Origin: an uncultured Bacteroidales bacterium
Lineage (GTDB): Bacteria; Bacteroidota; Bacteroidia; Bacteroidales; UBA932
Length of the DNA stretch: 64,000 bases
NCBI GenBank assembly: GCA_949289565.1
Contig: CASEOO010000021.1
Location: forward strand, 1-64,000
Reading direction: 5' to 3'
Part shown: positions 7,717 to 16,151 of the stretch, piece by piece
Layout of the letters: each line of letters begins with the position of its first letter
Position numbering within the stretch: the stretch's first letter is position 1
Program-made: the position numbers and the translations under genes
The notes under the pieces: model-generated
What the model saw: the letters and a program-made list of their open reading frames with translations, nothing else
Told to the model about the DNA's origin: nothing
Database searches by the model: none

Positions 7717-10700
7717 TCAGAATTTAAGGTTCAAGCCTACTGTCCATACCCTTGCCTGCGGATAGAATCCCTGGTCTATCCCGTTCAAGGTCGCATTTGA
7801 TGATCCTATTTCAGGGTCAAGTCCTGAATACCTGGTGAGCGTCAGAAGATTCTGGGCACTTACATACAGGCGCAGCTGGCTGATTACATTGCTCTTGATC
7901 AGACGGTTGCAGAAATCATATCCTATCTGGAGATTTTTGATTCTGAGATACGAGCCATCCTCGAGGAAGTAGTCAGAGATCAGCAGGTTCTGCCCCTGGT
8001 CAGCTGAAATTCTATGATATTTGTCAGTAGAGCCTTCGCCGTTCCATGCCCTTTCCAGGAATCCTGCCCTGGCGTTCATATATCCGGTTCCTGACTCGAA
8101 ATCATACAAGGTCATGTTCATAACGTCATTTCCCTGCGAGCCCTGCAGGAACATATTGAAGTCGAAACCTCTCCATGCGGCCCCTATAGTAAGCCCGTAT
8201 ACGAAGTCAGGCCATGGAGAACCTATCATCGTCCTGTCGGAGTCATCGAGAATGTCATTTCCGTCCAGGTCCTTGAACCTGATGTCGCCCGGGACAGCCG
8301 TTTCACGCTGGGCGCTTCCCTCGACTTGCTCGGCATTCTGGAAAATTCCGTTCGTGACGTAGCCATAGAAATAGCCTACTGGCTTGCCGACCTCAGTCTT
8401 GGTGACAGTATTGTCGTTATAAGCCGAGCCGTATATGGCATCGCCATTTCCAAGAGAGGTCACGGTATTCTTGTATGTAGAAATATTGGCGGAAGCCGTG
8501 AAGAACCATTCTCCGAATGTTTTCCTGTATGTGAGGCCGAATTCCCAGCCTTCATTCCTCATCGAGCCCACATTCGAATACGGGAAGGCAGGCAGTCCAA
8601 GAGTGCCAGGCACAGGTTCCTGCATCAGCATATGGTCGATGTTCTTGATATAATAATCCATGACGAAGTCGAGGCTTCCATTGAAGAAACTCAGGTCAAG
8701 ACCGGCATCGAACTGCTTCGATGTCTCCCACATCAGGACAGGGTTGCCTACGGACGTGATGCCTGCTCCGATGACAGCTGTATCCGGGCTGCCGAAATTG
8801 TACCGGTCATAAATGGTGCTGCCATATGTGGACATATATGCGCCTCCGCTGATATTCTGGTTTCCTATATGGCCGTAGCTGACCCTGATCTTGCCGTCGC
8901 TCAGCCAGCTCTTTGCAGACTCCATGAAGCCTTCGTCAGAGAACCGCCATGCCGCTGAAACTGACGGGAACAAGCCCCATTTATGTCCCTTGGAAAATTT
9001 AGACGATCCGTCGTATCTCAGATTCGCCGCCAGGAGATATTTGCCTGCATAGTCCAGGCTCACTCTTCCGAAAACCGAAACCATGGCGTTTGAATACGGG
9101 TATCCCTGCACTATGGCGTTTTCTGTGCCGTTGTTCAGTATGGCCATATCAGTCTCGTTGGTTGTGAAGCCTTCTATGGAAGCGCTGACAGATGATACAT
9201 TGGTCACTTCCGCAGATGTGCCCAGCATCGCCCCTATCTTGAACTTGCCGAATGTCTGGTCATAATTCAGAAGCTGCTCCCAGACGAAGTATTCGCTTCT
9301 GGAGTTATTGGCCACCAGCTTGTTGTTGTTCGAATAATCATTTGAATTCAATGTATATTTCGGCTGGAAACCGTCTGTCGTGCTTCTCGAAAGGTCCATG
9401 CTGAACCTGGAGTTGAACTTCAGGAAATCGAAGAATTTCACCTCGAGATTCGCCCCGCCTTTCACGTAGAAATATTCATAGACGCTCTGGCGCATCCTTT
9501 CTATCTGCGCTACAGGGTTTCTCTTGTTCGAGAAAAGTATGCCGGAATATTGAGAATATACATTGTCCGGCTCGTATCCGGTGTATATCTGGGAAAGAAG
9601 TTCCGGCACTTCCACGAGATTGTTCCTGAACACCGGGGTGATCGGGTCAGCTCCCATGGCGCTGAAAATAGTTCCGGTCGCAGGATTGTTTTCATCTATC
9701 AGGTTCCTCTTTTCATCGATGACGCTGAAGTTCGCGGACAGCGAAATGCGGTCGCATATTTTGAAATTGAAATTGTTCCTCCATGAAATCCGCTGGTACA
9801 TGGACCCTTTCACTATTCCGTCCTGATCCGTATATGCCAGGCTGGACATAGCGCTGATTTTTTTCGACCCTCCGCTTACGCTTACATTGTGGCTGTGCAT
9901 GAAAGCATTCTTGTTTATGATTTCATTCCACCAGTCAGTGCCGTCCCTGCTCCCGGTATTCTTCTCGACGAAATTCAATACTGCTTCTATATTTTCAGGA
10001 GTGGAAAAAGCAGGTATTCTGTCCTGGTCTGCATTGTCAGCCGCCAGATTCTTGTATTCTATATACTCCGATGCGTTCAGCATGTACGGGCGCTTCCACG
10101 GATTCTGCCATGCGGCATATCCGTCATATGAAACCTGGAAACGGTCATTGTAATTCCCGGTCTTCGTAGTCACGACTATGATTCCGTTCGAGCCTCGCGA
10201 ACCGTAAATAGCGGCCACAGAGGCATCCTTGTGGACTGATATGGACTCTATGTCATTAGGATTCAAATAGTCTATCCCGTCTTGAGGAAGTCCGTCCACT
10301 ATATAAAGAGGCGTTGTGGAACCTGTAATGGAGCCTATGCCTCGTATTCTGGCCACGCTTCCAGCTCCAGGCGTGCCGCTGGTAGAGGTCACGGTCAGTC
10401 CCGGGACTTTTCCCTGCAGCACATTGTTGACACTGGTCACCGGCATGGCCTGAAGCTCTTTGCCTCCTATCACGCCTACAGCCCCAGTCATGTCCTTTTT
10501 CGAAATGGTGCCGTATCCCGTGAAGACTGTGCCTTCCAGCTGATACAGCGCATCATTCATCCTGATGACGATTTCTTGCCCGGCACGGGCATCGACAGTG
10601 ACGGTTTCGTAGCCGATCATCGTTGCCGTGAGCCGGTTGTCTTCTTTCTGCACAGGGATTGAAAAACGTCCGTCGAGATCTGCAACGACACCTGTGGAAG

Positions 10701-10869
10701 TGTCATCGTCCAGCATGACGGCGGCGCCGATGACAGGTTCGCCCCTGCTGTCTATGACCTTTCCTGAAATATTCTTGTTCTGGGCAGAGAGGGCCGCGGA
10801 TGAGACAATCAGTCCGAAGCATAAAATCAACAATCTGCCTGCAATGTTATTTAGAATGCGGTTTTTCAT
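7717..10869 (-). CDS. SusC/RagA family TonB-dependent outer-membrane transporter (PUL 1)
   Basis: A 1,050-residue TonB-dependent barrel that imports oligosaccharide with the SusD encoded just downstream. A signal peptide (to about residue 29, LSAQ) is followed by a carboxypeptidase-regulatory-like domain (ISGKVIDSRGEPVIGAAVML, to about 110), then the plug, recognisable from VNNVLQGKVPGLTVTSTSG, the SusC signature IRGIGSITGSTTPLYIVDG and SVHKDASVAAIYGSRGSNGII. The remaining 800 residues are the 22-strand barrel, ending in the aromatic C terminus VGLNLKF. There is no STN domain, so this system is not signalled through FecR; regulation probably comes through the ROK regulator. The gene follows the helical lipoprotein gene by 18 bases. 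Confidence 0.95.
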   Translation of the reverse strand: MKNRILNNIAGRLLILCFGLIVSSAALSAQNKNISGKVIDSRGEPVIGAAVMLDDDTSTGVVADLDGRFSIPVQKEDNRLTATMIGYETVTVDARAGQEIVIRMNDALYQLEGTVFTGYGTISKKDMTGAVGVIGGKELQAMPVTSVNNVLQGKVPGLTVTSTSGTPGAGSVARIRGIGSITGSTTPLYIVDGLPQDGIDYLNPNDIESISVHKDASVAAIYGSRGSNGIIVVTTKTGNYNDRFQVSYDGYAAWQNPWKRPYMLNASEYIEYKNLAADNADQDRIPAFSTPENIEAVLNFVEKNTGSRDGTDWWNEIINKNAFMHSHNVSVSGGSKKISAMSSLAYTDQDGIVKGSMYQRISWRNNFNFKICDRISLSANFSVIDEKRNLIDENNPATGTIFSAMGADPITPVFRNNLVEVPELLSQIYTGYEPDNVYSQYSGILFSNKRNPVAQIERMRQSVYEYFYVKGGANLEVKFFDFLKFNSRFSMDLSRSTTDGFQPKYTLNSNDYSNNNKLVANNSRSEYFVWEQLLNYDQTFGKFKIGAMLGTSAEVTNVSSVSASIEGFTTNETDMAILNNGTENAIVQGYPYSNAMVSVFGRVSLDYAGKYLLAANLRYDGSSKFSKGHKWGLFPSVSAAWRFSDEGFMESAKSWLSDGKIRVSYGHIGNQNISGGAYMSTYGSTIYDRYNFGSPDTAVIGAGITSVGNPVLMWETSKQFDAGLDLSFFNGSLDFVMDYYIKNIDHMLMQEPVPGTLGLPAFPYSNVGSMRNEGWEFGLTYRKTFGEWFFTASANISTYKNTVTSLGNGDAIYGSAYNDNTVTKTEVGKPVGYFYGYVTNGIFQNAEQVEGSAQRETAVPGDIRFKDLDGNDILDDSDRTMIGSPWPDFVYGLTIGAAWRGFDFNMFLQGSQGNDVMNMTLYDFESGTGYMNARAGFLERAWNGEGSTDKYHRISADQGQNLLISDYFLEDGSYLRIKNLQIGYDFCNRLIKSNVISQLRLYVSAQNLLTLTRYSGLDPEIGSSNATLNGIDQGFYPQARVWTVGLNLKF

Positions 10870-10887
10870 CTGAATATGTATTTATGG

Positions 10888-12054
10888 TCATTCTTGGTTC
10901 TTTCTTATAGTGTCTATGGCCAGCACCAGGCTTCCGGCTTCGGCATCGTACCAGTACCCTTTCTGCTCGTCTTTGGCATTCAGCTCATAGATATGCATGA
11001 CATATGAGTCCACTCTTTCAGAGTCATTCATGACAGCGGCCGCATATGCCACCATTGTCCATGGATATGCATCGTATGTCGTTCCTGTTGACCAGTCCGG
11101 ATAATTTTCATTGAAGGTGTCATAAAGCTGCCTCGATCTGGTCTCCAGCGGCGACACCACTCCGAAAAGGCATGGATAAAGCTGGGCTGTGGCTCCAGGG
11201 TAGAATACGCTCCAGTCAGAGGAATTGCCTTTGGCATAGTCGTAATTCTGGTTTCCGGCATTATACAGAGCCTTTATAGCCTCCGTATTCCTGTCGAGAA
11301 TGTTTTCAAGGTCGGCATCGGAAGTCACAAGATTGTTTTCCTGAAGCCATATCGCGGCCTTGAGCCCCATATTCACCTCGGTGTTGTCCATCAGATACTT
11401 GACAGGATACCGGTAGTGCGCTATGCTGAGATAGTCATCCTGGTCAGAGCCCGGAAGCGCAGTCTCCTCTGTGTCTATCGTAGCCAGCATGGCTGAAAGC
11501 ACGAGGGAAAGCTTGTCAGCATTTTCCTGCAGCCATGAGCGGCCGGAGCTGGAAATCTGCGCGAACTTCATGGCCGCCTCCAGGAAGGTCGCGGCATATG
11601 AATCCACAGAGTCATATGTTCCCTGGGAGGTTTCGCCAGGAGCCCAGTAGTCATAGACCGAGCCGGCAGTCTCGTCATCCCTGAATTCAGTGACAGTGCC
11701 GTTCAGCCTGCTGAAATACCATGACATATAATTTTTGACCACAGCGAGATTCTCTTCTGAAGGATCTGTCAGCAGCGCCAGCACAGCAAAATGCGCAAAG
11801 TACGGTGTTATTTTGCTGGTTTGGCTGTCGTTATCCTTAATCGCCCCGCTTGGAAGCTGCAGAGACCGGATGTAGGAGAGCTGATAAGACTGCACGAAGT
11901 CATATATCTGCTCCATTTTCTCTGCATCATCTCCCCCCGGGCGCACAACAGTGGGCGGAGGCAGGGTGCTGGAATCGCTGTCGCATGAGCACGCCGCAGG
12001 AATGGCGGCGGCAATCGCGACCAGCAGGATGGATATTTTGCTTGCAGTTTTCAT
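10888..12054 (-). CDS. Lipoprotein with predicted (alpha/alpha) barrel fold, PUL 1
   Basis: The frame is open from 12168, but the start at 12054 gives a proper lipoprotein signal (MKTASKISILLVAIAAAIPAACSC, acylated Cys near residue 22) and lies 4 bases after the upstream stop. The 388-residue product is helical, with repeated aromatic-rich segments (YDFVQSYQLSYIRSLQLPSGAI, TPYFAHFAVLALL, YSWTM-like repeats, SVDSYAATFLEAAMKFA). The pattern and length resemble six-hairpin glycosidase and related alpha/alpha-barrel enzymes such as GH76 or GH88/105 relatives. I cannot assign a family. A cluster of acidic residues (DSVDSYA, SQDDYLSIAHYRYP) could form an active site. It is probably a surface or periplasmic enzyme acting on the PUL 1 glycan. 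Confidence 0.65.
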   Translation of the reverse strand: MKTASKISILLVAIAAAIPAACSCDSDSSTLPPPTVVRPGGDDAEKMEQIYDFVQSYQLSYIRSLQLPSGAIKDNDSQTSKITPYFAHFAVLALLTDPSEENLAVVKNYMSWYFSRLNGTVTEFRDDETAGSVYDYWAPGETSQGTYDSVDSYAATFLEAAMKFAQISSSGRSWLQENADKLSLVLSAMLATIDTEETALPGSDQDDYLSIAHYRYPVKYLMDNTEVNMGLKAAIWLQENNLVTSDADLENILDRNTEAIKALYNAGNQNYDYAKGNSSDWSVFYPGATAQLYPCLFGVVSPLETRSRQLYDTFNENYPDWSTGTTYDAYPWTMVAYAAAVMNDSERVDSYVMHIYELNAKDEQKGYWYDAEAGSLVLAIDTIRKNQE

Positions 12055-12058
12055 GATG

Positions 12059-13294
12059 CTACCATTGGTTATATGCTTCCAGCTCGTATATTGTGATACC
12101 CCAGACACTTGACGGCGTGTCGAAGTCGACTCTGATATACCTGGCCTTCTGCTCCTTGAACTCCGCATTGGTCACAACTTTCGTCCAGACAGTTTCACCC
12201 GGCTCTCTCGGTTCTGGTTCCGGATTCCAGTCTGAAACAGAATACACCTCGGCATATTCCGCTCCGTCTTCAGAAAGGCTTATCTTCAGGTTTTTAGGGT
12301 ATGCGCCTCCATCCCATGAAATGATGATGTTGTCCAAGTCTACGGCATCTCCGAGATCAACCGTCGCCCAGTGCGAGTCATGGTCTTTGCCTGACTGCCA
12401 CATGTTTGCCAGCTTCCCGTCGGTGATATGGAACTTGGAGTCTGGATTGGCTTCGCAGTCCGCGTCAGCAGGCTTCTTTTCCGCCAGATTTTCGGCCGGA
12501 GGCATATTGTATATCTCAAACTCATAAAGAGTCATATTATATGGTGTCAGGCTGTTGAACAGATTTCCGAGCCTTACATATTTTGCATTTACGGCGTCGA
12601 ACTTTATAGTCTTCACTCCAGCGTCATCGCCGTTGGACACCCATCCTGTTTCTTGATATACCGTGGTGAAATCATCGCCGTTTTCGGAAACTTCAAGCAC
12701 ATAGTCGGTGCCTGCCGCATTCGGGTCCCAGGTCAGTTTGACCATATTGATTTCCCTGAGCATGTCGAGTTCTATCATCACCCATCTTTCTTCTCCTTCG
12801 TTGTTGTTCGAGGCGACCCATGGAGTGTTCGGCTGCCCGTCATTCACACTGGTCGTGAAGAAGCCGGAGAATGGTTCTGTCGAGGTCGCAGTCCCGTTCA
12901 GAGCGAAATTAGGATTCTCCACAGGCTCCACCGGCCACTCATAGACAAAACCGGGCAGGGAGCGCTCCCCCTTGTGGTTGGTCACGGCTACGTTGCCGGA
13001 ATTGCCGTAGGCACTCAGCACAGCAGTGATGGTAGATTCGTCCACAATAGTGAAAGACTCGGCATCACGGCCTCCGAATGCAACTTTCGTGGCAGTGGCG
13101 AAATTCTCGCCTGTAATAGTGATTATGTCGCCGGCCTTTCCGCGTTCCGGCACGAAAGACAGCACCTTCGGCCACTCCGAGACAGTCACAGGAGTGTCCG
13201 GGTCATAAGGATTGGCTCCGAATGTGTCTTCATCGCATGAGGCAATGAACAGGGACACACCTGCCAGAGATAAAATAATCCACAAATTTTTCAT
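12059..13294 (-). CDS. Surface glycan-binding lipoprotein with IPT/TIG and two discoidin domains
   Basis: A 411-residue lipoprotein (lipobox FIASC, Cys at residue 20). After the anchor comes an IPT/TIG domain at about 40-118 (VLSFVPERGKAGDIITITGENF), a spacer, then two F5/8 type C (discoidin-like) domains at about 125-268 and 272-411. Each shows the jellyroll signature (NEGEERWVMIELDMLREINMVKL; HDSHWATVDLGDAVDLDNIIISW). This architecture is typical of SusE/F-like surface glycan-binding proteins, where TIG domains extend the binding domains from the membrane. It lies in the PUL 1 operon 14 bases after the DUF4434 gene. Its ligand cannot be read from sequence; discoidin domains commonly bind galactose- or amino-sugar-containing glycans. 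Confidence 0.85.
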   Translation of the reverse strand: MKNLWIILSLAGVSLFIASCDEDTFGANPYDPDTPVTVSEWPKVLSFVPERGKAGDIITITGENFATATKVAFGGRDAESFTIVDESTITAVLSAYGNSGNVAVTNHKGERSLPGFVYEWPVEPVENPNFALNGTATSTEPFSGFFTTSVNDGQPNTPWVASNNNEGEERWVMIELDMLREINMVKLTWDPNAAGTDYVLEVSENGDDFTTVYQETGWVSNGDDAGVKTIKFDAVNAKYVRLGNLFNSLTPYNMTLYEFEIYNMPPAENLAEKKPADADCEANPDSKFHITDGKLANMWQSGKDHDSHWATVDLGDAVDLDNIIISWDGGAYPKNLKISLSEDGAEYAEVYSVSDWNPEPEPREPGETVWTKVVTNAEFKEQKARYIRVDFDTPSSVWGITIYELEAYNQW

Positions 13295-13308
13295 GTCAAG
13301 CGTATTAA

Positions 13309-14742
13309 TTATTGGTTTACATTCTGGTCTTCTGACATCCTCTGCACATATTCCAAATAATCCTCAAACAGCCGCACAGTCCTGTCTTCCCCGACCTGGA
13401 CGGACATGTCCGGGTCGGAGAACACTCCAGGGAACTGGTAACAGAGGATTTTTTCGAAATTGTCAAGCAGATTCAGGTCATGTATGATCTCTTCTATCGG
13501 ACGAGGATACAGGGACATGTCCGGATTGAACAGAAAAGCTTCGAGATCGAACCACAGATGCGCACCTGCATCATCGCAGAGTCTCTGGAGAAAATCCGCG
13601 GCCTCTTTCCCTGTCAAGTCGCCTTCGGGCATCCGGGCGAAACCGAACGGACACAGAATGTCCAGGTTCTCAAGCAACGCCGGATAGCCGTCAGCACCGT
13701 CAAGGACGCCCATGCTGTTGGTGGCGAGCATCACAGGCTTTTCCGGAGCGAAATCACGGACATACCTTTTGAACTCTCTGAAAAAGTCTGCTATCTGCTT
13801 CTTTCTCAGAGATTTCATCTCATCTGTCTGCTCTGAATTGAATAGATTTCCTGCGCATTCTTCAGATATATAGAATGCATAAAACGATTCGTGATGACCG
13901 TATCTGTTCCACAGTTCTTCGGCGACTTTCTTATGCCATTCCAGAGATTCTTCAGTGAAGTCGAACCATGCGAACATTCCTACACCCATCATTACGGACA
14001 TCCCCAGACGGTCCGCCTCGTCCAGTATAGCCTCGAGAGGGTCTTCCGCGGCTATCGGCATCCTTCCCGGATAAAGTTCAGACGGATAGAAGGCCCTTCC
14101 CTGATAGTTCTCGACCGTGGTGCTGTGCTGGCCGACATAGTCATTGTTCCTGAACACCTCCTGAATCACTATCGTATTCATTCCCAGCTTGTTCATGGAA
14201 CGGACCATTTCGCGCCACTGCGCATCGTCCAGCTTCTTTATATCATCGTTCCAATGCTTTCCCTCCTGTTCGCTCCAGTGATATATTCCTGCCCAGGCGC
14301 CTTCTATGAGGCGGGTTGACCTGATGTCAGACTGCACCACCTCGAATGTTCTTGACATTTTTTCACACGCTCCGTCGGAAGCGGTCACTTTCAGGGTTAT
14401 TTCATACCCTCCCCCAAGCGATTCTGTCTCCAGGACATATTTGCCTGACCAGGATTCACCTGCCTTCAGGGAGACAGAGGCGAAGTAAAGCTTCGAAGCC
14501 TTCTTGCCGTCATCCAGATAAAGCTCCACATCATACATTTCATCCGTCTGTGAATTGTTCACAAGCCCGGCCCTGATGTCGAGATCCACCTGGCTGGTGA
14601 TCTTGCCCGGCGGTATAAGCGTCAGCCCTGCCCTTGAGCCCGAAATTTCGTTTGAAGAGCACGAAACTGCCAGTATGGCCGAGAACAGCAAAAGGATGAA
14701 CCTGCTGAATATTTTTTCTGACCTGCCCATGTCGATGATCAT
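13309..14742 (-). CDS. DUF4434-type TIM-barrel lipoprotein (glycosidase-like)
   Basis: A 477-residue lipoprotein (AVSC lipobox near residue 28). Residues about 40-135 are a beta-sandwich (IRAGLVNNSQTDEMYDVELYL), followed by a barrel of about 320 residues with motifs of the DUF4434 family: GAWAGIYHWSEQEGKHW, MNKLGMNTIVIQEVF, EADRLGMSVMMGVGMF, YAFYISEECAG, PVMLATNSMG and HLWFDLEAF. Paired carboxylates at barrel strand ends (ISEECAG; WFDLEAF) are good catalytic candidates. DUF4434 proteins are found in Bacteroidetes glycan loci, including those for host N-glycans, but their activity is not settled. The start codon at 14742 directly abuts the stop of the epimerase gene; an alternative ATG lies at 14730. 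Confidence 0.75.
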   Translation of the reverse strand: MIIDMGRSEKIFSRFILLLFSAILAVSCSSNEISGSRAGLTLIPPGKITSQVDLDIRAGLVNNSQTDEMYDVELYLDDGKKASKLYFASVSLKAGESWSGKYVLETESLGGGYEITLKVTASDGACEKMSRTFEVVQSDIRSTRLIEGAWAGIYHWSEQEGKHWNDDIKKLDDAQWREMVRSMNKLGMNTIVIQEVFRNNDYVGQHSTTVENYQGRAFYPSELYPGRMPIAAEDPLEAILDEADRLGMSVMMGVGMFAWFDFTEESLEWHKKVAEELWNRYGHHESFYAFYISEECAGNLFNSEQTDEMKSLRKKQIADFFREFKRYVRDFAPEKPVMLATNSMGVLDGADGYPALLENLDILCPFGFARMPEGDLTGKEAADFLQRLCDDAGAHLWFDLEAFLFNPDMSLYPRPIEEIIHDLNLLDNFEKILCYQFPGVFSDPDMSVQVGEDRTVRLFEDYLEYVQRMSEDQNVNQ

Positions 14743-15951
14743 TTATTGATTATGAGCCGCGCCATGAGGCTCTGAAATTTTATCCAATATCTGCCAAATC
14801 TGGAAGAGTCCGCGAGGAACATGGAAACAGCCTTTCCATTTCCCTCCTTTCAACGGAAGAAGCACTTCTCCCCTGCGGTTCAGATAGCCGAACCACTCAG
14901 GGTATTCAGCATCCTTGAAATGGCTCCACATATACTCGTCCAGGGCCAAGAACCAGTCCAGGCACTCTTTCCTGCCTGTCAGCTGATATCCTCTGGCCAT
15001 AGCGATGGCTGACTCCAGGTGAACCCACCACAGCTTCTGGTCCCACTCAAGCTGCTGGGGCGGACACCCTTTACGGTCCATAAAATAAAATATGCCCTTA
15101 TATTCCCTGTCCCATCCGAAGTCTATCACTTTCAAGGCTATGTCCACGCACCTGCCGGCCAGCCCGCTGTCTCCACGCCTCACACCCAGATTCATCAGGA
15201 ACCACAGGGCCTCCAGATTATGGCCAGGATTTATCAGACGCCCGTCGAAACAGTCTATCATGCTCCCGTCGACTGCTGAAACATTCTCCACCATCATCCC
15301 GGCTTCAGGCTTGTAAAAGACATCCAGCACCTCGTGAAGGCAGGTGTCTATCGTCTCTTCCAGCAAGCCTTTGTCATCGAGGATATTCTCTATTTCCAAA
15401 GCCATGTTGCAAATAATCATCGGCAGAGAAAAACCTTTCATCGGACGGGTGCCAGGATAACTCTTTTCCCAGATGCCCTTCGGGCAATTTTTTCTCTCGA
15501 GTATACGCGCAAAAGTTTTTTTCGCTATCTCCGCGTACTCATCCGAGCCCGTGGCCTCCGCCGCCTGGGCAAACGCCATGCAGGCGAAAGTATTTGAAAA
15601 AATATTATAAGGCTGGACAAGGGGACGCCCCTCCCGGGTCAATGAAAAATAAAAGTCATAATTTCCGTCATGCCCGAATTTTTTCAGGAATTCAGCACCT
15701 TGCACAGCGCAGTCCAGCCACTCTTTTTTCTTTTCCAGCTTATTGTACAGCATGGCGAACAGCCACACTTCACGTCCTTGCAGCCAGATGAACTTGTCAG
15801 TGTCATAAACACTCCCGTCCCTGGCCAGACAGCTGAAATATCCCCCGTATTCGTGGTCAACAGAATGTTTCAGCCAGAACGGGAGACAATTCTGCAGGAG
15901 CTCGGTTTTATACCTCTCCGCCAGCAATTTAAAATCAATTTGATTCTCCAT
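14743..15951 (-). CDS. AGE family epimerase, N-acetylglucosamine 2-epimerase type
   Basis: A 402-residue cytoplasmic (alpha/alpha)6-barrel enzyme that interconverts sugars at C2, most likely ManNAc and GlcNAc. The C-terminal motif KGGKWKGCFHVPR matches the renin-binding-protein/AGE subgroup and not the cellobiose epimerases, whose motif is different at this site. The other catalytic His is in INPGHNLEALW. WLQGREVWLFAMLYN and WWVHLESAIAMARGY are further family landmarks. It is the first gene of PUL 1, starting about 50 bases from the predicted promoter, and lies divergently from a sugar porter. Bacteroides sialic-acid operons use this RnBP-type epimerase, but no neuraminate lyase or sialidase is present here, so the pathway remains open. 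Confidence 0.88.
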   Translation of the reverse strand: MENQIDFKLLAERYKTELLQNCLPFWLKHSVDHEYGGYFSCLARDGSVYDTDKFIWLQGREVWLFAMLYNKLEKKKEWLDCAVQGAEFLKKFGHDGNYDFYFSLTREGRPLVQPYNIFSNTFACMAFAQAAEATGSDEYAEIAKKTFARILERKNCPKGIWEKSYPGTRPMKGFSLPMIICNMALEIENILDDKGLLEETIDTCLHEVLDVFYKPEAGMMVENVSAVDGSMIDCFDGRLINPGHNLEALWFLMNLGVRRGDSGLAGRCVDIALKVIDFGWDREYKGIFYFMDRKGCPPQQLEWDQKLWWVHLESAIAMARGYQLTGRKECLDWFLALDEYMWSHFKDAEYPEWFGYLNRRGEVLLPLKGGKWKGCFHVPRGLFQIWQILDKISEPHGAAHNQ

Positions 15952-15996
15952 ATCCCTTCATTTTTAAATTCTTCGACAATGTTAATAAATTATTTT

Positions 15997-16013
15997 AATA
16001 TCTCAAAGATATT
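15997..16013. promoter_or_regulatory. Palindromic operator overlapping the PUL 1 promoter
   Basis: AATATCT-CAA-AGATATT is a perfect 7-bp palindrome with a 3-base centre, and TTAT/ATAA continue the symmetry further out. On the minus strand it contains TATCTTTG (16011-16004), a perfect match to the Bacteroidetes -7 element, 53 bases before the epimerase start. No good -33 element is seen, suggesting that the promoter needs activation or is weak. The location between divergent genes next to a ROK regulator makes it the best candidate for that regulator's binding site. Confidence 0.55.
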
Positions 16014-16151
16014 TATAAAATTTATTTAAATTATTTGATTATTTAGAAAATATTTTTCAATTTTGTCTGGAACTAAGATCCAATTTTAGATTAAGTTACC
16101 TAAGCTAAAAGCAATAACATATAAATAACGACATATAATATTATAGAGATT

